NCBI GenBank assembly: GCA_044870245.1
Contig: JBIOYR010000124.1
Coordinates: forward strand, 17,064 to 81,063
DNA from: DATAFF01 sp044870245
GTDB lineage: Bacteria; Pseudomonadota; Alphaproteobacteria; Rhizobiales; Aestuariivirgaceae
Length of the DNA: 64,000 nucleotides
Direction of reading: 5' to 3'
Of the stretch, positions 43,392-52,105 are shown in pieces. Each line of letters starts with the position of its first letter. The stretch's first letter is position 1. The notes below the pieces were generated by a model that saw only the letters and a list, made by a program, of their open reading frames with translations, was not told the origin of the DNA and did not search any database. Both the position numbers and the translations under genes were made by a program.

Positions 43392-44159
43392 CTAACGGAT
43401 ATAGGTTGCGCCATTGACGTCGAGGGTGGCGCCCGAAAGGTGCCGGCAGGCGCCACTCGCGAGGAACACCATCAGGCTTGCGAGATCGGAAGGGGGTACC
43501 CATTCCCCCATGGCAAGCGTCGCCGTGACCGCCGCCTCGCCTCCCGTCGCCGCCGACGCCTGCTCCGACAGCCGCGTCCGCACCACGCCCGGCGTCACCC
43601 CATAGGCGAGGATGTTCTTCTTCGCATAGTTGCGGGCAATCGCCTTGGTGGCCGAGAGGATTGCGCCCTTCGACGCCGCATAGGCAATGAGCGCCGGATT
43701 TCCCGGACCGCGTTGGGCCGCCCAGCTCGACAGGGTGATCAGAATGCCGCCCTCTCGCTCGACATAGTGCCGCACCGCATGGCGCATCAGCCGGGCAGGG
43801 GCGAGCACATTGACCTGCAGAGCCTCAGCCCAGACGCGGTCCCACGCGGCGTCGCTGTCCTCGATGCCGCCTTCGAGTCGCATCACCGCGGCATTGTTGA
43901 CGAGGACGTCGATCCGGCCGCGCCAGGCGACGGCGTCGCGCCAGAGCCGGTCGACCGCGGCAATATCCGCAAGATCGGCGCCGACCAGCTTGACCCTGTC
44001 GCGCGGGATTTTCGCCGTCGCTGCCTCGGCCCCGGAGCGATCGCCGCCGAAATGCGCCACCACATGAGCATCGGCATCACCGAGGGCTTCGACGATTGCC
44101 GCGCCGATACCTTTGGAAGCACCGGTCACCAGGATGGTCCTGCCGGTCAGTTCAAACAT
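43392..44159 (-). CDS. Short-chain dehydrogenase/reductase
   Basis: The product of about 255 residues has the classical SDR layout: TGASKGIGAAIVEALGDADA, DVLVNNAAVM, a catalytic Ser-Tyr-Lys set in LITLSSWAAQRG and IAYAASKGAILSATKAIAR, and a C-terminal tail DVNGATYIR. The ATG at 44159 is chosen because GGGAGG precedes it. It is convergent with the OYE gene and divergent from the dehydrogenase at 44245. It oxidises or reduces an alcohol or carbonyl in the island. Confidence 0.92.
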   Translation of the reverse strand: MFELTGRTILVTGASKGIGAAIVEALGDADAHVVAHFGGDRSGAEAATAKIPRDRVKLVGADLADIAAVDRLWRDAVAWRGRIDVLVNNAAVMRLEGGIEDSDAAWDRVWAEALQVNVLAPARLMRHAVRHYVEREGGILITLSSWAAQRGPGNPALIAYAASKGAILSATKAIARNYAKKNILAYGVTPGVVRTRLSEQASAATGGEAAVTATLAMGEWVPPSDLASLMVFLASGACRHLSGATLDVNGATYIR

Positions 44160-44244
44160 GGATGCCTCCCACTGTGCGGGTTCCAAGCGCTGCAAACATG
44201 CCTTAGCCTATACGCAATTCGCGTCCTGGAGACAGCCTGTCGAC

Positions 44245-45180
44245 ATGAGCACCAGCACCATTGCCGTCATCGGCTCGGGCAGCATCGGCACGAGCTGGGC
44301 GATCGTCTTCGCGGGCGCCGGGCGCGCGGTGAGGGTGCACGACGTCGCCCTCGACCGTCTCGAGGCGGCCGAGCAGGTTCTCGCTGCCCGTCTCGAGGAG
44401 CTTGCCGGCTTCGGGTTGCTGAACGAGCCCTCGGACGTCATTGCAGGCCGCGTCAGCTTCACCACCGACCTCGCGGCAGCGGTGCACGGAGCAGTTCACG
44501 TGCAGGAAAGCATCCCCGAGGATCGCGATGCCAAGCTCGAGGTCTTCGCGGCGGTTGCCGATCTCGCCAGCCATGATTGCGTCATTGCCAGCTCCTCCTC
44601 CTTCATCCCCATATCGCAGACGGCATCGACCCTGTCCGGTCGCGAACGTTTCCTGGTGATCCATCCCGGCAATCCGCCCTTCCTCCTGCGCATTGCCGAG
44701 ATCTGCCCGGCCCCGTTCACCGATCCGGTTGCGATCGACAGGAGCGAAGCGCTGCTGCGCAGCTGCGGCCTCTCACCAGTCAGATTGCGCGTCGAGAAGG
44801 ACGGGTTCGTCTTCAACCGGTTGCAGGGCGCTCTGCTCCGCGAGGCCTATTCGCTGATCGCCGAAGGCGTCGCCACCGCCGCCGACATCGACCTCTTGGT
44901 GCGCGAAGGATTGGGCTTCCGCTGGTCCGTTGTCGGTCCCTTCGAGGCGATCGATCTCAACACCCGCGGCGGCATCGCCGCTCATGCCAGGCGCATGCTT
45001 CCCGCCTATGTCCGCATGGGCGCCGAGCGCGGCGAGCGTCAGGGCTGGACCGACGAAACCATCGACGCCGTCGTCGCCGAACGGCGTGCCGCCCTGCCGC
45101 TCGACCACTGGGACGAGCGTGTCAGCTGGCGCGATGGCGAGCTGATGGCGCTCCTCGCCTTTCGCCGGCGACGCCCCTGA
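44245..45180 (+). CDS. 3-hydroxyacyl-CoA dehydrogenase-like NAD-binding protein
   Basis: The 311-residue protein has a Rossmann N-terminal domain (TIAVIGSGSIGTSWAIVFAG) and the family pattern SSSSFIPISQTASTL, VIHPGNPPFLLRIAEICP and FNRLQGALLREAYSLIAEGV. The size and pattern fit the lambda-crystallin / L-gulonate or L-carnitine dehydrogenase subgroup acting on free 3-hydroxy acids rather than the bifunctional fatty acid enzymes. The next gene starts one base after its stop, so they are coupled. Confidence 0.9.
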   Translation: MSTSTIAVIGSGSIGTSWAIVFAGAGRAVRVHDVALDRLEAAEQVLAARLEELAGFGLLNEPSDVIAGRVSFTTDLAAAVHGAVHVQESIPEDRDAKLEVFAAVADLASHDCVIASSSSFIPISQTASTLSGRERFLVIHPGNPPFLLRIAEICPAPFTDPVAIDRSEALLRSCGLSPVRLRVEKDGFVFNRLQGALLREAYSLIAEGVATAADIDLLVREGLGFRWSVVGPFEAIDLNTRGGIAAHARRMLPAYVRMGAERGERQGWTDETIDAVVAERRAALPLDHWDERVSWRDGELMALLAFRRRRP

Positions 45181-45181
45181 C

Positions 45182-46915
45182 ATGCGCGCCAATTTCGCGC
45201 CGCTCGGCACCGATCGCCTGGACTTCGATTTCGCCGGCAAGCGGATTGAAGCCCGCAAGGGTGAGACCGTCGCCGCCGCCCTGACCGCGGCCGGCATTGT
45301 CGCCTTGCGCCGTACACGAAACGGTGGTGAACGTGGCGTGTTTTGCGGCATGGGCGTCTGCCAGGATTGCCTGGTCGAGATCGATGGGATGCCGAACCGG
45401 CGCGCCTGCATGACCAAGGTCGAGTCCGGCATGCAGGTGAGAGGGCAGGGGCTGCCGCGAGCAGGCCGACCGAACGCGCCCGGCGGATCGCCGGTTCCGG
45501 TGCCGCGTCACTGCGACGTGCTCGTGGTCGGCGGCGGTCCTGCCGGGCTTTCGGCAGCCACGGTGGCCGCCGAGGCGGGCGTCGCGGTGGTCCTCGTCGA
45601 CGAGCGGCCGGTACCCGGCGGTCAGTTCTACAAGCAGCCGATACCCGAGCTTGACCTGCCGCCGCGCCGCCTCGCCGAGGCGCAGTTCAGCGGCGGGCGG
45701 GCGCTCATTGCCCGTGCCATGGCGGCCGGCGTCCAATTCGTGAAGGGCAGCGTGTTCGGCGCGGCGCTTCCACCGTCGGTTGCCTTGGAATGCGACGGCG
45801 AGGCAGCAACGATTGGCGCCTATCGCCTGATCCTTGCGACCGGCGCCTTCGAGCGCGGCCGCCCGGTGCCCGGCTGGACCCTGCCTGGCGTGATGACCAC
45901 CGGTGCGGCGCAGACGCTGCTCAGGAGCTATGGCGTGGTGGCCGGCCGGCGGATGCTGATCGCCGGCAACGGCCCGCTCAACCTTCAGGTCGCGGTCGAA
46001 TTGCATCGGGCGGGAGCGGCCATCGTGGCAGTGGTGGAGGCGGCACCGCGCCCCGGCCTGGGCAGCCTTGCCGATCTCGCGCAGATGGCCGTCAATGCGC
46101 CGGACCTGGTGCTAGACGGGATCGGATATGTCGCAGCGCTCGCGGGGTCGCGGATTCCCCTCATCCATTCGGCGGCGATCGATCGGATCGATCCCGGCGA
46201 GCGGCTCGCGGCAACGCTGACGAGCGGTCAGCGCTATCAGGCGGATGTCGTCTGCATGGGTTACGGCTTTCTGCCGTCCAATGAGCTCGCCAGGTTGCTC
46301 GGATGTCGCCACCATTACGACAGTAGGCAGCGCGTTCTGAGAACCGCGCGTGATGAAAACGGGCGCAGCAGCATCGACGCCGTCTTCGCCGTCGGCGATG
46401 GAACGGGCCTCGGCGGGGCGCGCGCCGCCGAAGCAGAGGGGGCCATCGCCGGGCTTGCCGCCGCAATCGACATCGGTGTCCGCCCCTCGCCAGCCGCCCT
46501 GGCGGATGACAAGCGGGCGCGTGCCGATCTCGTGCGGCAACGCCGCTTCCAGCGGGCCCTCTGGCAATTGTTCGAGCCGGCACCGGCGCTTGCCGGCGCC
46601 CCCCCGTCGGATACGGTCGTCTGCCGCTGCGAGGAGGTCATGGCCGGTTCCCTGACCGATCATTTTCTTGCCGGTGCGCCGATTGGCACCGTCAAGCGCG
46701 CAACGCGGCTTGGCATGGGTCGTTGCCAGGCGCGATACTGCGGCCCGCTGACGGTCGACCTTCTCGCCAGGCAAGGTGGCCATTGCCCCTCCGAGCTCGA
46801 CTTCCCGGCGCCCCGTCCGCCGGTCAAGCCGGTCGCTCTGGCGGTGTTGGCCGCGCTTGAACGCGAGCGCGACCGCTCCGGAACCACAAGGGAGCCTGAT
46901 GATGAGCAATCCTGA
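45182..46915 (+). CDS. Fused iron-sulfur flavoprotein (SoxA/HcnAB-like alpha subunit)
   Basis: The 577-residue protein joins three parts. Residues about 15-85 form a ferredoxin-like [2Fe-2S] domain (GVFCGMGVCQDCLVEIDG and a fourth Cys in RRACM). Residues about 110-460 are an FAD/NAD domain (CDVLVVGGGPAGLSAATVAA, LATGAFERGRPVPGW, VFAVGDGTGLGG). The C-terminal BFD-like cluster has VVCRCEEVMAG and GRCQARYCGP. In many bacteria these are separate alpha and gamma subunits of opine or D-hydroxyproline dehydrogenases; here they are one chain, with the beta-type flavoprotein at 40056-41192. The next gene starts within its end. Confidence 0.9.
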   Translation: MRANFAPLGTDRLDFDFAGKRIEARKGETVAAALTAAGIVALRRTRNGGERGVFCGMGVCQDCLVEIDGMPNRRACMTKVESGMQVRGQGLPRAGRPNAPGGSPVPVPRHCDVLVVGGGPAGLSAATVAAEAGVAVVLVDERPVPGGQFYKQPIPELDLPPRRLAEAQFSGGRALIARAMAAGVQFVKGSVFGAALPPSVALECDGEAATIGAYRLILATGAFERGRPVPGWTLPGVMTTGAAQTLLRSYGVVAGRRMLIAGNGPLNLQVAVELHRAGAAIVAVVEAAPRPGLGSLADLAQMAVNAPDLVLDGIGYVAALAGSRIPLIHSAAIDRIDPGERLAATLTSGQRYQADVVCMGYGFLPSNELARLLGCRHHYDSRQRVLRTARDENGRSSIDAVFAVGDGTGLGGARAAEAEGAIAGLAAAIDIGVRPSPAALADDKRARADLVRQRRFQRALWQLFEPAPALAGAPPSDTVVCRCEEVMAGSLTDHFLAGAPIGTVKRATRLGMGRCQARYCGPLTVDLLARQGGHCPSELDFPAPRPPVKPVALAVLAALERERDRSGTTREPDDEQS

Positions 46916-47378
46916 GCAACGGCCGCCCCTGCCGCCCTTCACCGCCGAAAGCGCCGTCGAAAAGGTCCGCAAGGCCGAGGATGCCTGGAACACCCGCACC
47001 CCGGAGAAGGTGGCGCTCGCCTATGCGAGCGATAGCGAATGGCGCAATCGCTCCGAGTTCTTCAGGGGGCGAGAAGCCATCGTGGCCTTCCTGACGCGCA
47101 AATGGAACCGCGAGCTCGACTATCGGCTGATCAAGGAGCTGTGGAGCTTTCGCGACAATCGCATCGCCGTCCGCTTCGCCTATGAATGGCATGACGATAG
47201 CGGCAATTGGTTCCGCAGCTATGGCAATGAGAACTGGGAGTTCGATGGCGACGGCCTCATGCGGCGCCGTCTGGCCAGCATCAATGATCTGCCGATCGGC
47301 GACAAGGACCGGAAGTATCACTGGCCGCTCGGGCGGCGGCCCGACGATCATCCATCGCTCAGCGATCTTGGTCTTTGA
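46902..47378 (+). CDS. DUF1348 (NTF2-like) protein
   Basis: The product of about 158 residues is the DUF1348/NTF2-fold type: KVRKAEDAWNTRTPEKVALA, RNRSEFFRGREAIVAFLTRK, and WRxYGNENWEF-like strands (FRSYGNENWEFDGDG). Such small proteins occur beside oxidoreductases and may be isomerases or ligand-binding proteins. ATG 46902 is preferred over 46899 because of GGGAG spacing. It overlaps the upstream gene by 14 nt and ends the operon. It is convergent with the DUF882 gene, 7 bp away. Confidence 0.88.
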   Translation: MSNPEQRPPLPPFTAESAVEKVRKAEDAWNTRTPEKVALAYASDSEWRNRSEFFRGREAIVAFLTRKWNRELDYRLIKELWSFRDNRIAVRFAYEWHDDSGNWFRSYGNENWEFDGDGLMRRRLASINDLPIGDKDRKYHWPLGRRPDDHPSLSDLGL

Positions 47379-47385
47379 CCAGCGA

Positions 47386-48075
47386 TCAAGGGAAGCTTCG
47401 GGCGGGCTTCGGTCGCGGCGGCGGCGGCATGGACGCGGTTCCGAGCGCGTTGCTCGCCAGCTGCGGCGCCTTGTCGATCGACCCGGTATGTTCGGCGAAG
47501 ATCTCGGCGAGCCTCGCCTTGCTGATCCACGGCCAGTGCCGCACGTTCCCGGAATCGATATGAACGAAACCGCCCTTGCGACCAGGATAGTAGCCGACCC
47601 CGCCGGCCTGCCGCACCAGCGCGCTGTTGCGCAGCCGCTCCAGCGGCACATCGGGGAATTCCAGGTCGATGGCGCGGCCGAGAATGTGCTGGCTTCGCGT
47701 CGCCACATGCCGGCCGATCCGCTTCAGCAGCGCGTTCGTCTCGGCCGACCTGAAGCCGCAGATGATCCTGATCGGCACCTTCGACCCGAGTTCCTGATGC
47801 AGCTCCCACATGAGGTCGATGGTCTCGCCCGACATGCTGATCAGGCCGTTTGTGCGCCAGTCGCGCAGGAAATAGTCGAGCGTTGCCATGGCGGAGGGGA
47901 TGTATTGCCCATCCCTCTTGTAGGTGATCGTCAGGGAATCGCCGGTATGGATGTGGTAGAGCTGAAGGCTGCGCAGCTCGGCCGCGGCGGCAGCCACGGG
48001 ACTGCCGGTCGCGCCGAAAAGCGTGATCGCAGCCCAGATGCCTGCGATGGCACGATGTCGCCAAGTCCCGTTCAT
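47386..48075 (-). CDS. DUF882 / YcbK-like (peptidase M15 fold) protein
   Basis: The 229-residue protein has a signal peptide (IAGIWAAITLFGATGSPVAA) and a DUF882 domain: ELHQELGSKVPIRIICGFRS, SQHILGRAIDLEF with His and Asp metal ligands, and GGFVHIDSG with the last His. Family knowledge: YcbK (MepK) members are zinc-dependent murein endopeptidases that cut cross-links. The C-terminal tail is Pro-rich (TASMPPPPRPKPARS). It is convergent with the DUF1348 gene and acts in the periplasm. Confidence 0.9.
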   Translation of the reverse strand: MNGTWRHRAIAGIWAAITLFGATGSPVAAAAAELRSLQLYHIHTGDSLTITYKRDGQYIPSAMATLDYFLRDWRTNGLISMSGETIDLMWELHQELGSKVPIRIICGFRSAETNALLKRIGRHVATRSQHILGRAIDLEFPDVPLERLRNSALVRQAGGVGYYPGRKGGFVHIDSGNVRHWPWISKARLAEIFAEHTGSIDKAPQLASNALGTASMPPPPRPKPARSFP

Positions 48076-48188
48076 CCCCGCAACCGAATCGATTCCCCTG
48101 CTGGAATCGTAGAGTCTTGGCGACCAATCCTTGTAGGCGGAAATTGTAGGGAGGATGACGTGTCCACAGAAATCGAGAAGGAATGGCG

Positions 48189-49163
48189 ATGACGTCCGCC
48201 TCTGCCACCCTCCCGCTGGTCGTCATGGTGCGGACGAGACCGCAGGAACACGCCTTGCGGCGTCTCGAGAAGCTCTTCCGCGTCGTCTCCATCGATCGGC
48301 CCGATCCGGCGCTGATCGACGCGGCCATTCGCGGCACCGTGCGCGGCGTTGCATCCTTCGCCGGCTTCAACGCGGCGCTGATCGACGGCTTTCCGAAGCT
48401 CGAGATCATCGCGCTGTTCGGTGTCGGCTATGACATGGTCGGCGCCGCTCACGCCGCGAACCGCCAGGTGATGGTGACCAACACGCCGGATGTTCTGACC
48501 GAGGAGGTTGCCGACACCGCGGTCGGTCTCCTCATCAACACCATTCGCGAGCTGCCGCGCGCCGAGGCGTGGCTGCGGACCGGGCGCTGGGCCCGCGACG
48601 GGATGTACCGTCTGAGCCCCTTGACGCTCCGCGGCCGCAGCATCGGCATCCACGGCCTCGGCCGCATCGGCATGGCCATCGCCCGGCGGCTCGAGGCCTT
48701 TGGCCTGCCGGTGTCCTATCACAATCGCCGGCCGGTGCCGGGTGTCGGCTACCGCTACCACCCGACCCTGTTGGAGCTCGCTGCCGCGGTGGACACCCTG
48801 ATCTCGGTGGTGCCTGGCGGACCGGCGACCGACAAGGCGGTCAACGCCGAGGTGCTGGCCGCGCTCGGTCCGAACGGCGTCTTCATCAACATCGGCCGCG
48901 GCAGCACCGTCGAGGAGGCAGCACTTGCCGAAGCTCTGTCGAACGGCATCATTGCGGCCGCCGGCCTCGATGTCTTCGCCGATGAGCCCAACGTGCCGCA
49001 GGCGTTGCTCGATGCGCCGAACGCGACGTTGCTCCCGCATGTCGGCTCGGCATCCGAGGCCACCCGTCGCGCCATGGCGGATCTGGTCGTCGACAACCTC
49101 GCATCATGGTTCGCGACCGGCCGGCCTCTCACGCCGGTGCCGGAGACCAGCGCCGTCACCTGA
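48189..49163 (+). CDS. D-isomer-specific 2-hydroxyacid dehydrogenase
   Basis: The product of about 324 residues has the typical NAD-binding motif GRSIGIHGLGRIGMAIARRL near residue 145, then NIGRGSTVEEAALAEAL and LPHVGSASEATR with the catalytic His; the catalytic Arg lies in the LISVVPGG region. It interconverts 2-hydroxy and 2-keto acids. ATG 48189 is preferred over 48183 because GAGAAGGA abuts the first ATG and is properly spaced from the second. It starts the second small-molecule cluster. Confidence 0.92.
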   Translation: MTSASATLPLVVMVRTRPQEHALRRLEKLFRVVSIDRPDPALIDAAIRGTVRGVASFAGFNAALIDGFPKLEIIALFGVGYDMVGAAHAANRQVMVTNTPDVLTEEVADTAVGLLINTIRELPRAEAWLRTGRWARDGMYRLSPLTLRGRSIGIHGLGRIGMAIARRLEAFGLPVSYHNRRPVPGVGYRYHPTLLELAAAVDTLISVVPGGPATDKAVNAEVLAALGPNGVFINIGRGSTVEEAALAEALSNGIIAAAGLDVFADEPNVPQALLDAPNATLLPHVGSASEATRRAMADLVVDNLASWFATGRPLTPVPETSAVT

Positions 49164-49175
49164 CACCTGGGGTTC

Positions 49176-50141
49176 TCAGCCGATCCCGAGCGCCCGCCGC
49201 CCATTGCTCGTGAACATCGCGATGAAGTCGGCGCGCGACACCGTCTTCTCGAGCAGGCCTGCAAGCGCCGCGGCATAGCGCAATGTTCCCTCAGGAAAGG
49301 GATCGCTCGACACCTGTCCGAAATCCGTCGACAGCAGCACCTGTTCCGGCCCGGTCACCCTGATCGATTCGGCGTAGGCCTCGAGCGGCACCCCGTCCTG
49401 GGTGTGGATGGCGAAGCAATGCTCGATGAACACCTCCGGATGGCGGCTCAACGCCTTCAGCTCGGCGTCCGACAGCAATATCGAGGGATAATGCGGATGC
49501 GTCAGGATCACCCTCTTGATGCCGAGCTCGAGCGCCATCGGAACCAGCTTCTTGACCTCCTCCGCATGCAGATGGCCGGTTGCGAGAATGCAATTGATGC
49601 GTGCAATCGCCTCGAGAGTCGGGATCAGCTGCGGGGCAGGGCGGCCATCGTCGTCGAACACGATCACCGGCGCCTCCGGCGTGGCCACCGGCGCTTTCGC
49701 CTGGTCGTCATGGCCATGGCTGCAGCACCCCGACCAGCGCGGATCGAATCCGAAGCCATGGACCTTAAGATGCGAGCGGGCATGCACCGTCGGCATCCAG
49801 ACGACGATCGGCGAGGGATCCGGCTCATCGCTGCTGACCTGCGCCCGGTTGCCCGACCTTGCGCTCTCCACCGCTTGCGGATTGAGACCGCCGACATAGT
49901 GGTTGAGCACCACCCCGCCAAAGAAGCGGGCATTGAACTGGGCGCGGGCCAGCGCCGCCAGCGGCGTTGTCGGATAGGTGTGGTTCTTCAGCACCAGCGT
50001 GGCGCCGAACGGCGCCGCGACATCGGCCAGCATCTTGACGTCGTAGCGCCGCACGATCAGCTCGGGGCCGACATGATAATGGGTGTCGACCACCCCGGCT
50101 TCGCGCAGCGCCTGCGGCAGCGTCGATCTATCGTCGGTCAT
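49176..50141 (-). CDS. Metal-dependent hydrolase (amidohydrolase/PHP-like, DUF6282 type)
   Basis: The product of about 321 residues opens with VVDTHYHVGPELIVRRYDVK, an H-x-H metal motif, and has further His/Asp positions in SHGHDDQ, ATGHLHAEEV, ILTHPHYPS and LLSTDFGQVSSDP. This is an amidohydrolase-like fold of the kind found beside transporters. The ATG at 50141 is chosen; longer in-frame starts at about 50180 and 50207 exist but are poorly supported. It lies between the hydroxyacid dehydrogenase (convergent) and the ABC importer (divergent), suggesting hydrolysis of an imported compound. Confidence 0.75.
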   Translation of the reverse strand: MTDDRSTLPQALREAGVVDTHYHVGPELIVRRYDVKMLADVAAPFGATLVLKNHTYPTTPLAALARAQFNARFFGGVVLNHYVGGLNPQAVESARSGNRAQVSSDEPDPSPIVVWMPTVHARSHLKVHGFGFDPRWSGCCSHGHDDQAKAPVATPEAPVIVFDDDGRPAPQLIPTLEAIARINCILATGHLHAEEVKKLVPMALELGIKRVILTHPHYPSILLSDAELKALSRHPEVFIEHCFAIHTQDGVPLEAYAESIRVTGPEQVLLSTDFGQVSSDPFPEGTLRYAAALAGLLEKTVSRADFIAMFTSNGRRALGIG

Positions 50142-50239
50142 CGGCGTTCCATGGCGAGCAACTCCATCTTGGCAAGCCATTGCGCATTGAATAGGCTTTT
50201 CGCTCAACGAGACAATAAACTCAGTGGGAGGACGAAGTC

Positions 50240-51271
50240 ATGCTCAGCCGCAACCGGAGGATCGCGCTTTCCCTGTGCCTGATGGCCTTAGGCCTCCTCG
50301 GCATTTTCGGCCCCGGCACGGCGCGGGCCGCCGTCGGCGAGAAGGACAAGGTCACCTGCATGTACCCGGTCTGGGTCGGCTTCGGCCCGGTTCACCTCGC
50401 CAATGAGCTCGGCTATTTCAAGGATGAGGGGCTGACGGTCGCCGAGATCCTCGACGACGACATGCCGAACGGGGTTGCCGCCATGGAGCGCGGCGATATC
50501 GACTGCTATCTGCGCACCGTCGGCGAGTTCCAGGGCCTCGGCCGCCGCAAGACCACCCAGGGGATCATCATCGGCACCATCGACGTATCGACCGGCGGCG
50601 ACGGCTGGGCCGCCGACCAGTCGATCAAGTCCGTGTGCGATCTGAAGGGCAAGACGATCGCGGTCGAGCCCAACCTGCCGGCCCGCCTCATCATGCAGAT
50701 GGCGCTCAAGAAGGAGTGCAACCTGTCCATCAAGGACGCCAAGCTGTCCGACATCGCCGCGGCTGACGCCATCGGCGTCTTTGCCGACGCCAATGTCGCA
50801 GCGGTCGGCACCTATGAGCCGGTGCTGAGCCAGGTCGTTGCCGCCCACAAGGAACGCGGCGCGCACATCGTGGCATCCTCCAAGGATTACAACGACCTGA
50901 TACTCGACGGCATCATCGCCCACACCGGCGAGCTGCGCGCCAACCCGGAGAAATATGTCAAGTTCCTGCGCGCCATCTACCGCGCCATCGACTACTTCAA
51001 CAACAACCAGGACAAGGCCATTCCGATCATCGCCAAGCAGTTCTCGATCACCGCCGACGACTTCAAGGCGACGCTCCCGAACTTCCATTACACGCCCTAT
51101 GAGAAGTCCAAGGAGCTGATGGGCGCCAAGGGTCAGGAGGGCCGCATCCACGAGGTCTTCCGCGAGGCGATGGATCTCAACCTGGAATTCGGCTCGTCCG
51201 ACGTGAAGCTGAACCCCGAGGACCATCTCGACAACACCCTCATCAATCAGGTCCAGAAGAACTGGCAGTAA
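50240..51271 (+). CDS. ABC transporter substrate-binding protein, NMT1/THI5-like (SsuA/TauA) type
   Basis: The 343-residue protein has a signal peptide (IALSLCLMALGLLGIFGPGT, ARA) and the NMT1/SsuA-type pattern: VWVGFGPVHLANELGYFKDE, GDIDCYLRTVGEF and AVEPNLPARLIMQMALKKE. The family binds sulfonates, nitrate, pyrimidine precursors or related small molecules. The SD GGGAGGA precedes the ATG at 50240. It is followed by its permease and ATPase genes. The ligand is unknown. Confidence 0.9.
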   Translation: MLSRNRRIALSLCLMALGLLGIFGPGTARAAVGEKDKVTCMYPVWVGFGPVHLANELGYFKDEGLTVAEILDDDMPNGVAAMERGDIDCYLRTVGEFQGLGRRKTTQGIIIGTIDVSTGGDGWAADQSIKSVCDLKGKTIAVEPNLPARLIMQMALKKECNLSIKDAKLSDIAAADAIGVFADANVAAVGTYEPVLSQVVAAHKERGAHIVASSKDYNDLILDGIIAHTGELRANPEKYVKFLRAIYRAIDYFNNNQDKAIPIIAKQFSITADDFKATLPNFHYTPYEKSKELMGAKGQEGRIHEVFREAMDLNLEFGSSDVKLNPEDHLDNTLINQVQKNWQ

Positions 51272-51294
51272 GCGCCCAACCTTCACCGACGGCG

Positions 51295-52098
51295 ATGCGG
51301 CGGCAGCGTGAGAGCTGGCGGGAGCTCCTTGCCTTTCGCGGGGCGGCGCGGCCGCGGCTCGAGATCGCCATCGGCATCGCTGCCTTCATCTTCGTCATCG
51401 CGGCATGGGACCTCATCACCCGGCTTGGCCTGATCAAGCCGCAATTCCTGCCCTCGCCGGGCGCGGTGGTGAGCGCCCTCTCCACCATGCTGGCAACCAC
51501 CGACTACGTTCAGGACATCGCCATCAGCATCGGGCGCGTCTGGGCGGCGTTCCTCGCCTCGGTCGTGATGGCGATCCCGATTGGCATCCTGATGAGCTGC
51601 TATCGCGGGGTCGGCGCCTTTGCCGTGCCGCTCATCGATTTCGTCCGCTATCTGCCGGTGCCGGCTCTCGTCCCGCTGACCCTGATCTGGCTCGGCATCG
51701 GCGAGAGCTCCAAGATCGCGCTGCTGTGGATCGGCACCTTCTTTCAGCTCGTCCTCTTGATCGCCGACGACGCCAGGCGCGTGCCGATCGAATTCATCGA
51801 GACCGGCCGCACCCTTGGTGCCCGCCAGTTTCCCCTGATCAAGGACGTGCTGTTTCCCGCCATGCTGCCCAACATGGTGGACAGCTTGCGCATCACCTTG
51901 GGCTGGTGCTGGACCTATCTCATCGTCGCGGAGATCGTCGCAGCGAATTCCGGCATCGGCTACGAGCTCTGGACGGCGCGGCGCTACGGCAAGACGCCGG
52001 AGGTCTTCGCCGGCATCCTGACGATCGGCATCATCGGGCTGGTGTCCGACCAGATCATCCGCGTGCTGCATCGCCGCTGGTTCCGCTATCTGAGCTGA
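51295..52098 (+). CDS. ABC transporter permease (SsuC/TauC type)
   Basis: The 267-residue membrane protein has about six helices and the family EAA-type loop IETGRTLGARQFPLIKDVLF, preceded by DFVRYLPVPALVPLTLIWLG, a signature of sulfonate/nitrate-type permeases. It works with the binding protein and ATPase on either side. The ATPase gene begins 7 nt after its stop. Confidence 0.92.
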   Translation: MRRQRESWRELLAFRGAARPRLEIAIGIAAFIFVIAAWDLITRLGLIKPQFLPSPGAVVSALSTMLATTDYVQDIAISIGRVWAAFLASVVMAIPIGILMSCYRGVGAFAVPLIDFVRYLPVPALVPLTLIWLGIGESSKIALLWIGTFFQLVLLIADDARRVPIEFIETGRTLGARQFPLIKDVLFPAMLPNMVDSLRITLGWCWTYLIVAEIVAANSGIGYELWTARRYGKTPEVFAGILTIGIIGLVSDQIIRVLHRRWFRYLS

Positions 52099-52105
52099 TG
52101 CTGCC

